64,000 bases of DNA. It comes from Smallanthus sonchifolius (taxonomy: Eukaryota > Streptophyta > Magnoliopsida > Asterales > Asteraceae). The stretch spans positions 27,802,779 to 27,866,778 of the forward strand of contig CM042034.1 of NCBI GenBank assembly GCA_023525975.1, written 5' to 3'. Below the pieces are notes generated by a model, which had not been told where the DNA came from, made no database searches, and was given only the letters and a program-made list of their open reading frames with translations. Positions 56,901 to 64,000 of the stretch are shown piece by piece (within the stretch, counting starts at the first letter, position 1; each line of letters opens with the position of its first letter). The position numbers and the translations under genes were made by a program.

Positions 56901-57349
56901 AGTGGTATACCCCACAGCCAAAAGGTCGGGGTTCAAATCCTGCACAGCTTTGTGGCGTATTTATCCTAGAAAATCCAGATGTTGTTGTTCAAAAAAAAAG
57001 TATACGCCTATAGCGCGAATAAGGATATCCTAAACCGATCTAAGGCGCCACATTCCCAATTTAAACCTAACAAACCACAAAGATTATGGCATTGAATTTC
57101 ATCATTAATTAACCATCATTATATCACCCTATAATAATTAATAATTAATAATATATACAGAAAACATAACCAATCAAATAACAAAATAATTATTACCAAA
57201 GCATTAGTTTCAGGAAGCGAAAGCCATTGGTCGAACAGCTTATCTGCAACATTAGAATTTGACCTAATAGCCAAATAAGACACTTCATTCAGCTGTAACA
57301 ATTCAGGATCAAGACGACCTACATCCCCATTATAATCCATATCCATCAA
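42050..57349 (-). CDS. PP2A regulatory subunit B'' (EF-hand type), complete, 12 coding exons
   Basis: Subunit that directs and regulates the PP2A phosphatase. Coding exons, 5' to 3' on the minus strand: 57349-57197, 55627-55412, 54249-54144, 54036-53937, 48348-48243, 47045-46955, 44078-43937, 43814-43667, 43072-42963, 42836-42680, 42400-42275 and 42190-42050. Every junction is GT-AG and phases agree, giving 531 residues against about 538 in Arabidopsis B''-alpha. The start MMDMDYNGDVGRLDPELLQL and the blocks VNGNMLTKD, YWELDT-type EF-hand (FWELDTDHDFLIDKENL) and the canonical EF-hand CIDLDGNGVLTRNEL (about residues 393-407) are clear. The end is WDDSLEAPF-stop. Exon 3 encodes FYFQNGRPPPNELKE, then the less typical RCLFRCNQFFHGHANG, so it may be evolving. 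Introns, especially intron 4 (5.6 kb), are filled with mobile elements. Arabidopsis B''-alpha and -beta cannot be told apart here. Confidence 0.95.
42475..42665. repeat. Decayed GGGTCAACCC-type repeat in intron 10
   Basis: Contains GCGGGTCAACCCAGCCCATT and CATGACCCATT words. Similar sequence is at 43080-43620, 54310-54400 and 54780-55380 in other introns of this gene. Ends are not definable. Confidence 0.4.
43080..43620. repeat. Decayed GGGTCAAC-type repeat in intron 8
   Basis: Starts of the type AGAGGTGGCGAAACGGGC (near 43372) and many TGGGTCAAA / TTGACCC words. Relics of an abundant plant TIR repeat without clean ends. Confidence 0.4.
44287..44770 (+). mobile_element. SINE split by a 378-bp insertion
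   Basis: Box A GTGGCCTAGCGG (44292) and box B GAGGGTTCAAGTCCC (44741) belong to one tRNA-like unit separated by an insert at 44322-44699. A 19-bp repeat with one mismatch (GTACCATGGTGTGTTGCAA at 44303-44321, GTACCAAGGTGTGTTGCAA at 44700-44718) brackets the insert. The SINE is antisense to the PP2A-B'' gene, in intron 6. Confidence 0.7.
44322..44699. mobile_element. Unclassified insertion with 19-bp target duplication
   Basis: Inserted in the SINE with a 19-bp duplication, the length expected of a non-LTR retroposon rather than a DNA transposon. The left part is rich in GCGAAGCGC-like words; no tRNA boxes or poly(A) were seen, so the class is open. Confidence 0.5.
44971..46520. mobile_element. 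MULE with long TIRs, possible Pack-MULE
   Basis: Termini GAGTAAATTTCGTTTTGAGT and ACTCAAAACGAAATTTACTC begin imperfect TIRs of about 100 bp. A perfect 9-bp duplication TAAAATTAA (44962-44970, 46521-46529) identifies Mutator-like insertion. No transposase. The interior (45500-46310) differs from the surroundings: C/T-rich, with a (CT)n tract and, on the minus strand, AAACCCTAGATCTGAACAAG, like a plant gene 5' leader. Two frames (45395-45874 and 45741-46028) are open there but I recognise neither product. It lies in intron 6 of the PP2A-B'' gene. Confidence 0.85.
45223..45492 (+). mobile_element. SINE inside the MULE, 15-bp target duplication
   Basis: Perfect duplication ATCTATTTCCTTTCC (45208-45222, 45493-45507). 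The 5' end has box A GTGGCCTAGTGGTAAGG and box B CCCAGGTTCAATCCCC, and the element ends in a T run (GTTTTTTT). A second box-B-like CAGTTCGAACCCCAC is near 45379. It is full length at 270 bp and one of the best preserved SINEs in the window. Confidence 0.92.
46611..46730 (-). mobile_element. SINE, minus strand
   Basis: On the minus strand box A GGTCTATTGGTAGAGG and box B ACGGGTTCAAGTCCCACT are followed by an A tail (T run at 46611). An 11-bp duplication ACACTTCCTTT (46600-46610, 46731-46741) flanks it. Confidence 0.85.
47449..47861. mobile_element. hAT-type MITE, family CAGTGTTGTAAAAATCG, copy 3
   Basis: Starts CAGTGTTGTAAAAATCGTGC and ends GCGCTTTTTACAACACTG. Perfect 8-bp duplication AACATATA (47441-47448, 47862-47869). 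It lies in intron 5 of the PP2A-B'' gene. Confidence 0.93.
47882..48089. mobile_element. Small hAT element, family CAGTGGCGAAGCTT
   Basis: The termini CAGGGGCGATGCTT and AAGCTTCGCCACTG are inverted. Perfect 8-bp duplication GTTATATA (47874-47881, 48090-48097). A 40-bp unit (GATTTTTCGCTCA...TACGTATTCGG) is repeated inside. It lies 4 bp from the target duplication of the previous hAT element. Confidence 0.92.
48430..50006 (-). pseudogene. Caulimovirid-like (endogenous pararetrovirus-type) relic
   Basis: Minus-strand frames in order: 50006-49557 (C-terminal part of a movement-protein-like frame, then a Ser/Arg-rich tail), 49559-49138 (starts MDFKEKIDFNPGSPVRKEI; contains a premature stop near its codon 28) and about 49137-48430 (capsid-region-like, with GFTGQLKGWWDNYL, and several stops). 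The first frame ends in TAATG, so stop and next start overlap by one base, as in plant pararetroviruses using termination-reinitiation. Frames are degenerate; the 5' part of the movement-protein region ends at a small TIR element (50013), and no reverse transcriptase is present. Related sequences also occur as plant genomic repeats, so virus versus virus-like retroelement is open. Confidence 0.6.
50013..50328. mobile_element. MITE in a TA tract, TIR GGGGAGGG
   Basis: Left AGAGAAAACCACAAAGTTAG and right CTAACTATGTGGTTTTCTCT are inverted over about 55 bp; the tips are GGGGAGGG and CCCTCCCC. It is flanked by TATATA on both sides, so the exact duplication cannot be told from the microsatellite. 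Superfamily open. Confidence 0.8.
50343..50510. mobile_element. MITE in a TA tract, TIR GGGACATGTTC
   Basis: Left GGGACATGTTCAAATAAGAA and right TTCTCAATTGAACATGTCCC are inverted; GAACCAAAAGAACCATG follows on the left. It is flanked by (TA)n on both sides. No coding capacity. Confidence 0.8.
50544..50873 (+). repeat. 5' LTR of the CRM-type element
   Basis: 330 bp, TGATGCAGGGGATCC...ATTAATTGCATCA, adjoining internal sequence at 50874 with a rudimentary PBS. Confidence 0.93.
50874..53554 (+). pseudogene. CRM-type pol: protease end, RT and integrase, broken
   Basis: From 50874 the frame reads YSDEVWCEVIPMDACHVLLGRPW, shown here only as the blocks VIPMDACHVLLGRPW (protease end), then RT with CIDSRDVNK, FSKIDLRSGYHQIR and the catalytic VYFDDILVFS (to about 51900). 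It then jumps in frame from FLGFEV to FRSLYPDDPDF, deleting the RT thumb and RNase H. H2C2 zinc and integrase follow; a frame change near 52185 precedes GLYTPLPVPDDPWED. The core has DFVVGLPRT, SDRDVKF and HPQSDGQTEVTNRSL. The hAT MITE at 52826-53187 interrupts; coding resumes at 53188 and runs 43 bp into the 3' LTR, stopping at 53554. Confidence 0.9.
52826..53187. mobile_element. hAT-type MITE, family CAGTGTTGTAAAAATCG, copy 4, inside CRM pol
   Basis: Starts CAGTGTTGTAAAAATCGCGC; the end is CGATTTTTACAACCATG (terminus changed from CACTG). Perfect 8-bp duplication GCGGGAAC (52818-52825, 53188-53195). The host CRM element has nearly identical LTRs, so this MITE copy must have moved even more recently. 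Confidence 0.95.
53512..53842 (+). repeat. 3' LTR of the CRM-type element
   Basis: 331 bp, one T longer than the 5' LTR. The pol frame continues into its first 43 bp, a layout known for CRM elements. Confidence 0.93.
53843..53903. repeat. (TA)n microsatellite
   Basis: About 60 bp of pure TA, continuous with the (TA)n at 50511-50543 before the CRM insertion. It lies 33 bp from exon 4 of the PP2A-B'' gene. Confidence 0.97.
54310..55380. repeat. Decayed repeats in intron 2 (GGGTCAA/TTGACCC type)
   Basis: Several relics: 54310-54400 (GACGGGTCAATTCGGGTTAT), 54780-55080 and 55060-55380 (CGGGTCAACCCAACAGGGA). They look like old copies of the same abundant TIR repeat as at 43080-43620. No ends or duplications can be read. 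Confidence 0.4.
56602..56821. repeat. Possible Tourist-like TIR element in intron 1
   Basis: Left GGGTGTTTGGGATTGCTTAT and right ATAACCAATGCAAAACACCCC are imperfect inverted ends. GGGTGTTTGG is typical of PIF/Harbinger MITEs, but no TTA/TAA duplication is visible. Confidence 0.45.
56870..56997 (+). mobile_element. tRNA-like SINE in intron 1 of PP2A-B''
   Basis: Box A TGGTGGTTAAGTGG, box B GGGGTTCAAATCCTGC, then TTATCCTAGAAAATCCAGAT, TTGTTGTTC and an A9 tail. An imperfect duplication AAGTATACACGC / AAGTATACGCC flanks it. Same family as 12889-13009. Confidence 0.82.
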
Positions 57350-57720
57350 TTCCTTTATCCAGATCTCAAATTGAATCCACCACGATCACTAATTTCAATC
57401 AATTCCGTACATGTTTTTATCCTCGATGTCGAAGAAATCGAATCAATCGCACCATCTCATGGTTCCAAATTGGGAGGGAATAGATCGTTGAAATCTTATA
57501 AATTAGGGTTTGTTAGTGGGATCGGAGTGAAGTAAATGTTTTGTTTGGCATATGATGGAGAATGGGAAAATATGAAATGACACAGGAAGAAGGGGTGGGA
57601 TTGGGGGGAAGAAAATGTGGTTGTCTATACAAATCTTCTTCTTTGGCCTGGCCCGGCCCGACCCGACCCGGATCGGCCTTGCCTGGCCTGGCCGGGAAAT
57701 CCAAAACTCGAAATATTATG
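57350..57720 (-). promoter_or_regulatory. 5' leader and promoter region of the PP2A-B'' gene
   Basis: Immediately upstream (higher coordinates) of the ATG at 57349. It contains a G/C-rich direct-repeat tract near 57645-57705 (GGCCCGGCCCGACCCGACCC). No TATA box or start site could be assigned. Confidence 0.45.
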
Positions 57721-58184
57721 GATGGTTAAAATTAAAACGGGTATTCTGATATGGAATTAGTTTTGAAAAAAATTGTACGCATATTAAGTGATATGTGTTT
57801 GATTATCTGAATTAAAACTATGTATATCAATAGATTATTATATAATTTCAAAAAATAATAATAAATGATATATTGATATTGTTAAAACTTGAAACTGTTT
57901 AAATTATAGAAAGGTTAGAGGTGTGGTTATATGTTAAGTCTGTTTATTATAATGGTTTAAGATTGATTTTCGGTTAATGTACATCCTAACGGGTAATTTT
58001 AATTACATAACTTGATGGGTAATGAGTATTGGGTATCTAACGGGTGTGAAACAATGTTTTATGATTGGTATGAGATTGGGTATACCAAAGCTTGTTTCAT
58101 ATCCGGACCTTTGTCATGCTTACAACTTACCTGGATTAATCATTTAACATGTTTCATGCAATGTGATATGATATTGGTGTCTAA
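57721..58184. other. Intergenic, no gene recognised
   Basis: AT-rich spacer between the PP2A-B'' promoter and the tandem repeat next to the Helitron. Confidence 0.35.
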
Positions 58185-58313
58185 TACCAAATCAATTTTA
58201 AGTGGATAATTATGATAAAATGTATGGATAGTGTATGCATATTGTTTTAAATGCAGCAAATAAGTCGTTTTTTTAGTCATCATATTTTTCTTCCACTAGA
58301 TGTACCAAATCAA
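58185..58313. repeat. 118-bp tandem repeat, copy 1 and start of copy 2
   Basis: TACCAAATCAA occurs at 58185 and again at 58303, a 118-bp period. Copy 2 continues after the Helitron at 61002 (TTTTAAATAGATAATTATGA, against TTTTAAGTGGATAATTATGA in copy 1), then AGTCATC..TATTTTTTCTTCTTCCA. The Helitron therefore sits in the second copy and the first shows the empty site. Confidence 0.88.
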
Positions 58314-59840
58314 TCTATCCTATATAATAAACAAGTAAAACATTGTGTCACTTGTCAGCACCACGTTTCACCTCAGCTTTTGGATCCAACAAAAACCATA
58401 TGGACATAAAACGGGTTACCACGCGGGTCGAGAAGCGGGTTAAAAACCACCTGAATTAATACCCTATAAAAACCTTTTAAACCCGGTCAGACCTTTATCA
58501 CATCACTTCCCTTTCAAAACAAAACCCTAATCGCCTTCCTGATCAAAGTTCTCTCTCTTTCATCTTCAACAACCGAACTTCAAAATCAAATCAAGAATCG
58601 GTATGTAATCTATACTCTTCATCGATCTTACCTTTACGCATTGATCACTTTTTATGAAATTATTATGTCTAATCTCATTAAATCTGAAGATTTTATGAAA
58701 CTCTTTTCAACTTATTGAAAATTCTTACATTTACATGATCAAAATACCACCGTGAAGTTTTTAAAAAAATGGTAAGACTTTTAATAGGGCTAACGCTCCG
58801 TCCAGCAGATACCTTTACGCATCGATCGGTTTTTTTTCTAATTATTATGTCTAATCTCATTAAATCTGGAGATTTTTTTGAATCTATTTTCAAATTTGTT
58901 AGGTTGTGAATCTTTAGAAAATTTAAGTTTTTGATGATAATTATGTCGAATCGATCTTACATTCTTAATGTATTTTGACATTGTATCCCCTAAAATTTGT
59001 GTATTTTGACAGCCCTACACATTTTAAAGTTACAGTTATAGATTAATTTATGTTAAAGTTGAATCCTATGTATTATCAATCTTTTATGAATCAGTTTTTA
59101 TTTCCATTGTATCAGGGTTATACTAAAGATGCATCCGTCATTCTTCAAATTTGTAAAGGACCCGGAAACCCCATATTTGGTAATTTTCTCATTCAAATCT
59201 GTTTATTTATTATTTTCTAAAAAATTGTGTCAACACATAAAAAAAAATTTTAATAAACCATTGCCTCAAGTTTTAATACAGCAATTAATGACTCATTATA
59301 CATGTTACACAATTACATCAACAAACTCTTTATTTATTTAAATTTACAATTACACCAAAAAAACATGAAGGTAATTATTTAACACTTTAAAATGTATGAT
59401 TTACTAAAACAATTACCAACAATCCAATATACTTAAACTTTGATTCAAAATTAATCATTCCTGTTTTTTAAAAAGAATTAAAGATTATGATGTAAAAAGG
59501 AAAACTTTAACAATTAAATGACTAATTTATTTGTTAAAGTGAATATTTTTCTAATCTATTTATATTAGTAAATAAATGTTAGTTATATACGGTATACTTT
59601 TACGAATTACATTAGTCATTTGAATTTTATCAATCAATAGTTAATACTTTTTTTTTTATTTAAAATTACTAAAAATAAGTCCCATGATTGAGATTTTTTT
59701 ATATTATTACAAAAACTTAAGTATTGATTACTATTATTCATAAAAACATCCATCTGGTTGTCAATTAAAATCATTTTCCATATTTACATCAAATTTAAAA
59801 TGTCAGTTACCTATTACCAAAATTTAAAAATTTATAATTT

Positions 59841-60158
59841 AACAAAAGACCATATAAAAAGTATTCCTTGGTTAATTATTCAAAATTTGGGAACGATTTC
59901 AAAAATTAAAGTTTCACTATCGGTGTAACAGACATATTAAAATCTTAAATTTTGAAAATTACATTAATTTGGTAAAGATTCCAAATTTAATTACAATTTA
60001 ACAAAAGACCATGTAAAAAAGGCAATTTTGGTTAATTATCCAAAATTTGTGAACGATTTCAAAAATTAAAGTTTCACTATTGGTGTAACATACATATTAA
60101 AATCTCAAAATTTGAAAATTACATTAATTTGGTAAAGATTTCAAATTTAATGTTTGAA
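59841..60158. repeat. 159-bp tandem repeat inside the Helitron
   Basis: Two copies (59841-59999 and 60000-60158) share AACAAAAGACCAT, GAACGATTTCAAAAATTAAA and TACATTAATTTGGTAAAGAT. Confidence 0.9.
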
Positions 60159-60271
60159 ATCGTGTTAAATTTAAAAAAATATTATTAACTAATTATTTTA
60201 ACTAATTATTTTAAATTTGAAAAAATATCATTAACTAATTATTTGAAAAAATATCATTAACTAATTACTTG

Positions 60272-60910
60272 CTCCAACAAATGAAGTAGTGCATGAGATT
60301 AATGATCGTCTGTTGTCAGTGTTCCCCGATGAACAAAAAAAATATCTAAGTTCAGAAAGCATATGTCAGTCAGAACAATTGAACTATAATTTCCAATAAA
60401 GTTTATACTTGCCAGATGTTCTTAATGGTCTTAAACTTTCAGGATTGTCAAATCATAGTTTAGTTTTGAAGGTAGGTGTGTCTGTAATGTTGCTGAGAAA
60501 TATTGATCAGAAAAATGGGTTATGTAATGAAACTAGATTACAAGTCAAATCTCTTGGTAATCGTGTTATCGAGACGAAGATCATTTCTGGAAGCAATATT
60601 GGAACTCGCACATTTATTCCAAGAATCAATTTGACGCCTTAAGACAAAATAATCCCTTTCAAGCTACAAACAGTTTTCACTCTCGATTTGTTTCACCATG
60701 ATAATAAATAAGAGACAGGGTCAGTCACTATCAAGGTTTGGATTGTTCTTGAGGCAACCGGTTTTCACTCATGGTCAATTATATATTGCACTTTCAAAAG
60801 TTAAAAGTAGAGACGAGTTAAAAGTTTTAGCCTTAGATAAGTATGAAAAATTTCAAACAAAACATCCAACGTTGTATACAAAGAAATATTTACTGATTTA
60901 TGAATTATGA
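60272..60910 (+). pseudogene. Helitron PIF1-like helicase, C-terminal fragment
   Basis: Conserved blocks of the Helitron helicase in order: APTNEVVHEINDRLLS (60272), LKVGVSVMLLRNIDQKNGLC, VIETKIISGSNIGTRTFIPR (to 60639), then INKRQGQSLSRFGLFLRQPV and GQLYIALSKVKSRDELK (to about 60835). A TAA near 60398, a TAA at 60640 and a frame change before 60698 break it. The N-terminal helicase motifs and the whole Rep domain are missing. Confidence 0.92.
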
Positions 60911-61188
60911 ATTGTATTCATCATTTTTTAGTCTCAAATTGTATTTTGTTTTAAATTTATTTTATTTATAACCCCGTGTAATACACGGGTTCTAACACTA
61001 GTTTTAAATAGATAATTATGATAAACCTTATGGGCAGATTATTCATGTTGTATTAAATATGATATATAAGACTTTATAGTCATCTCTATTTTTTCTTCTT
61101 CCATGCACTATATACATTTGTTTATATGGTTGTTTCATTTCTCTGCTTGAAATTAGTTTTGTATAAAAAAACGCTCATGTAAAATAAC

Positions 61189-61482
61189 ACACGATATGTT
61201 GTTACCATTTATAAAAAGATGCAATTACGTTGTCGAAAGTAAGAAAAATCCATAATTAAATTATTATTTATTCACTTAATATGTTTATATAGATTGTTAT
61301 ATGAACAATATTTAAGTGCCAATCAAGCAACTAAAAAGTATAAAACATAACCCATATTATTTATTCACACGATATGTTGTTACCATTTATAAAAAGACGC
61401 AATTACGTTGTCGAAAGTAAAAACAAATCCATAATTAAATTTTTATTTATTCACTTAGTATGTTTATATAGATTGTTATATG
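61189..61482. repeat. Direct repeat, about 115 bp, 177-bp spacing
   Basis: ACACGATATGTTGTTACCAT, GCAATTACGTTGTCGAAAGT and TATGTTTATATAGATTGTTA recur at 61189-61305 and 61366-61482. Another short direct repeat (GATCAATACATAACCCATAA) is at about 61506 and 61549. Confidence 0.85.
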
Positions 61483-61894
61483 TTATATTGTTATGCAAAG
61501 GAATGATCAATACATAACCCATAATAAGTATAAAACTACGAGAATCGTGATCAATACATAACCCATAATAAGTATAAAATTACGAGAATCATATAAATAC
61601 TTGTATCACTCATTTTAACTGTAATACATAAGGTGGTTATGGAGCTCTCTTTATGCTTAAAATTAGCTTTGTATTGAGTGTGTACTTTGTTATATAATAT
61701 ATAAATATGTAATACTATAACTTAAGAAAAAATGTAGAGTTAAATATAGTTTTTGTCTGTATAGTTTGGCTAAAATAATGGTTTTAATCCAATTTATTTT
61801 TATTTCTTTTTAATTTTTGACATTGTGTTTTTCACTTTTAGTAATTTCAGTCCACTAGTCTAACACCATGCATTTGTTCCACTAAAATGCATGT
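61483..61894. other. Intergenic, no gene recognised
   Basis: AT-rich, with the short direct repeat noted near 61506 and 61549. No frame. Confidence 0.35.
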
Positions 61895-64000
61895 TGTAAC
61901 ATTTCTAAAATTTTCTTTTCCTTTTCAATATAACACATTTCAATTTCAATTCTAAATGCAACGTTTAAATTTGGACCCGCAAATTTCAATTCACTTTTAT
62001 TCTAGGATTCCTATATATATATATATATAATATCTAGGCACATATGTGTATGTATATATATACATTTATACATCATACTAACACATACACACGCATGTAT
62101 ATATATATATATATTTATACAACAGGTTACAAACGATTTTTACAATTTATTGAACCCTAAACATCGAAACCACACTCCAAATTTTGAAACTTGACACAAA
62201 TTTTGACTTCCTTATGATCCGTTGACTTACAAAAGTCAAAGCAACCGAATTGTGACGATCCGAGGCTGCCTTCGATCGGATATCGGTTGGGCTAGGCTCC
62301 TCACGAATTCACAAGCAAGAATCGAGTAAACCCAAGCCCATACGACGAGCAAATTCGTTTGATTTAGAGGTCAAATCCGAATTCAAACGGATTTGACCTT
62401 AAAGGGTCAAAATTGTATCAAATCAACACCAAATTCACGAGATTTACGCATGTAAATCTCACAAATCACTCGTGAGCCGAATCAAGTACGAACCTAGACT
62501 ATTACCAAGACCCAAATCGCCCTTAGCTCAACGAATTTCACGCAAAAATCGCCGAACGCGAATATTACTACATTTGAAATCAAAACGGATATTACGAGTA
62601 AAATTAATCTAATTAAATCATTCTACCACGATCGCATACCTCCACACAAACTCTTTCAAACCTCTTTCGATCCGCAAAACGCCTCTGGAATCCCGTCAAG
62701 TCTCAAGAACATCGAAGTAGAACTCGTAGCCGACTGCATTCGTGCCCACATCAATCGAGTAAGTAGTTACATCATTCGAATCGTCCTTGAATCCTGATCA
62801 AAACCCCCTTATCAATTCGTGCCATCGTGAAGTATCGAACCCGATTCGGAATTAGGGTTCGTAACACGTTCTTGCATATATAAACAGAGATATTTTCATA
62901 AGCTAATAACCAGATAAATAATTTGAGTTCTCATATTTTACCAGCGAACTACTCGGTTCAACTGGCTAAGACACTGCTCCATTGAACCGAGTGGCGTGGG
63001 TTCGAAACCCACAACCCACCAGTTCCGGCCTTTTTGCGCGAGCCTTGAACCCAAACCCGGCTTCACCCTAGGAGCATGTTAAGACAATTCCAGGTGGTTC
63101 TGTATCAGCGATTACACCCCTGGTCTAGTGGTTAATACGTGAGAACCTCACCAGGCAGACCCGGGCAAGCCTCATTCATTTTTAAAACCCGTTTTTACAA
63201 CCCCAAAAACTCTATAAAAATTGTTTTTATGAACCATACATTATTTGTAACAGAATAAAACCTATATTATTAATTTTCAATATAAGTTCATTTTATTATA
63301 AATTTTTATGGTTAAAAGTGTATATTAAAGGTTTAAAACAAAATTTTAGATATTTATATTAATTTTCAAATAAAAAGAAATTTTGTTTTTATGAAGTTTA
63401 TAAAATGTTAACTTTATTAAAAAAAAATCAAATGCTTATTTATAAATTATAAATAAATAAATAAATTTATTTATTACAAACTAAACTAAAAAAATTAAAT
63501 GTATATTACTAAACTTTACACACAAATATATTATTTACACCACTTTTTACGCTTCTTGACAAATAAATAAATAAAGTAGAAATTGTTTATTTAATTTATA
63601 TTTTATATGATACATGCATTATTTTTATAACTAAATAAATAAATAACAACTATTTAATGTTATTTAGTTATTTAAAACCCAAACCCTAACCCCAATCATT
63701 TTAAACTATTCATTTCAAACCTTCGTTTTATAAAACACAAGTGCAAATACAATAACTTACACATTTCATTATGCAACACAAACCCTTTGTGCACACTTTC
63801 ATTACAACCTTAGACTTGGCCTTATACTATTATACATGTTATTAATCTAGATTCATATATATCCTACCCTAGGTTAACTTGTGACTCGGGAATCAACTGT
63901 GCTACATATTTGCTCGTGTTATCTACACGATTATATCAGGTGAGTTTTACATAGCCCCCTTTTTTCTGTTTTTACATTTTGGGGTGAAACATGATCACAA
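61895..64000 (+). repeat. Gypsy-type LTR, partial (runs off the window)
   Basis: Begins TGTAACATTTCTAAAATTTT, like the other gypsy LTRs here. A TATA-like CATATATAAAC is near 62875. At 63937-63946 CAGGTGAGTT is followed by CCCC and TTTTGGGG, the same donor-like block as in the chromovirus LTRs. It contains tRNA-like modules at 62943-63190. The 3' end is outside the window, so LTR identity is inferred from these similarities. Confidence 0.5.
62943..63190 (+). mobile_element. tRNA-like SINE modules inside the partial LTR
   Basis: The first module has AACTGGCTAAGACAC as box A and GTGGGTTCGAAACCCAC as box B (about 62960-63020). The second has CCTGGTCTAGTGGTTAATAC (about 63120) and GCAGACCCGGGCAAGCCTC. 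A T-rich/A-rich boundary follows. No clear target duplication was found, so one compound SINE or two units are both possible. Confidence 0.5.

Larger units (their letters stand above)
58314..61001 (+). mobile_element. Helitron, 2688 bp, with truncated helicase
   Basis: 5' end TCTATCCTATATAATAAACA at 58314. The 3' end is hairpin CCCGTGTAATACACGGG, then TTCTAACACTAG ending at 61001. Flanks are A (58313) and T (61002), and the neighbouring tandem copy gives the uninterrupted site ATCAA|TTTTA. Only the last part of the RepHel helicase remains near the 3' end. A 159-bp tandem repeat is at 59841-60158. No Rep (HUH) domain was seen, so it is non-autonomous. Confidence 0.93.

Noticed and set aside
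121..57349. Functional phosphatase gene cluster (PP1 and PP2A-B'' in one window)
   Set aside because: The two genes are about 40 kb apart, in opposite orientation, with unrelated genes and repeats between; plant genes are not in operons and there is no sign of linkage beyond chance.
62943..63020. Possible genuine tRNA gene
   Set aside because: Box A and box B are present but the stems do not form a full cloverleaf by eye and a second tRNA-like module follows; a SINE is more likely.

Overview
This is plant nuclear DNA, most likely from a eudicot. It has long AT-rich spacers and spliced genes whose proteins resemble Arabidopsis families. Chromoviral LTR retrotransposons, Helitrons, hAT and MULE elements and tRNA-like SINEs fill most of the rest. 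A relic on the minus strand at 39.7-40.4 kb resembles a protein I associate with daisy-family (Asteraceae) genomes, but the family assignment is only a guess.

Four host genes can be supported. (1) The 3' end of a PP1 catalytic subunit gene, + strand, exons 121-357 and 2030-2053. (2) A complete PHR1-type MYB-CC transcription factor gene, + strand, coding 13799-16755 in seven exons with an intron-containing 5' leader. (3) A short single-exon type I (M-gamma) MADS-box gene, - strand, 21454-21960. (4) A complete PP2A regulatory subunit B'' gene, - strand, 57349 down to 42050, 12 coding exons and 531 codons, with splice phases that agree throughout.

Layout: 0.9-11.5 kb is a Helitron/hAT/MULE nest around and behind the PP1 gene. 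11-19 kb is the PHR gene, bracketed by two inverted copies of one Helitron family. 19.6-21.0 kb is a Ty3/gypsy 3' end plus LTR. 26.7-38.2 kb is a solo LTR (5-bp target duplication GAGTC) that was hit one base before its end by a second, two-LTR chromodomain gypsy element, whose gag and pol are broken by stops and frameshifts. 38.2-42 kb holds repeats and a non-LTR-type relic. 42-57.3 kb is the PP2A-B'' gene, whose introns have collected a MULE with a SINE inside it, hAT elements, a caulimovirid-like relic, two small TIR elements and a very young but defective CRM-type retrotransposon. 58.3-61.0 kb is a Helitron with a truncated helicase, and 61.9 kb to the end is a partial LTR.

Most repeat boundaries were read directly from target-site duplications or, for Helitrons, from A|T flanks with TC starts and CTAG ends. 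The items most worth a second look are: a six-unit 33-bp-period hairpin array in the transcribed part of the gypsy LTR; a shared intron-like architecture in several LTRs; the defective CRM element with LTRs differing by one base; the inverted Helitron copies around the PHR gene; and the 118-bp tandem repeat that preserves the empty site of the 58-61 kb Helitron. I found no CRISPR array, no rRNA and no convincing free-standing tRNA gene.
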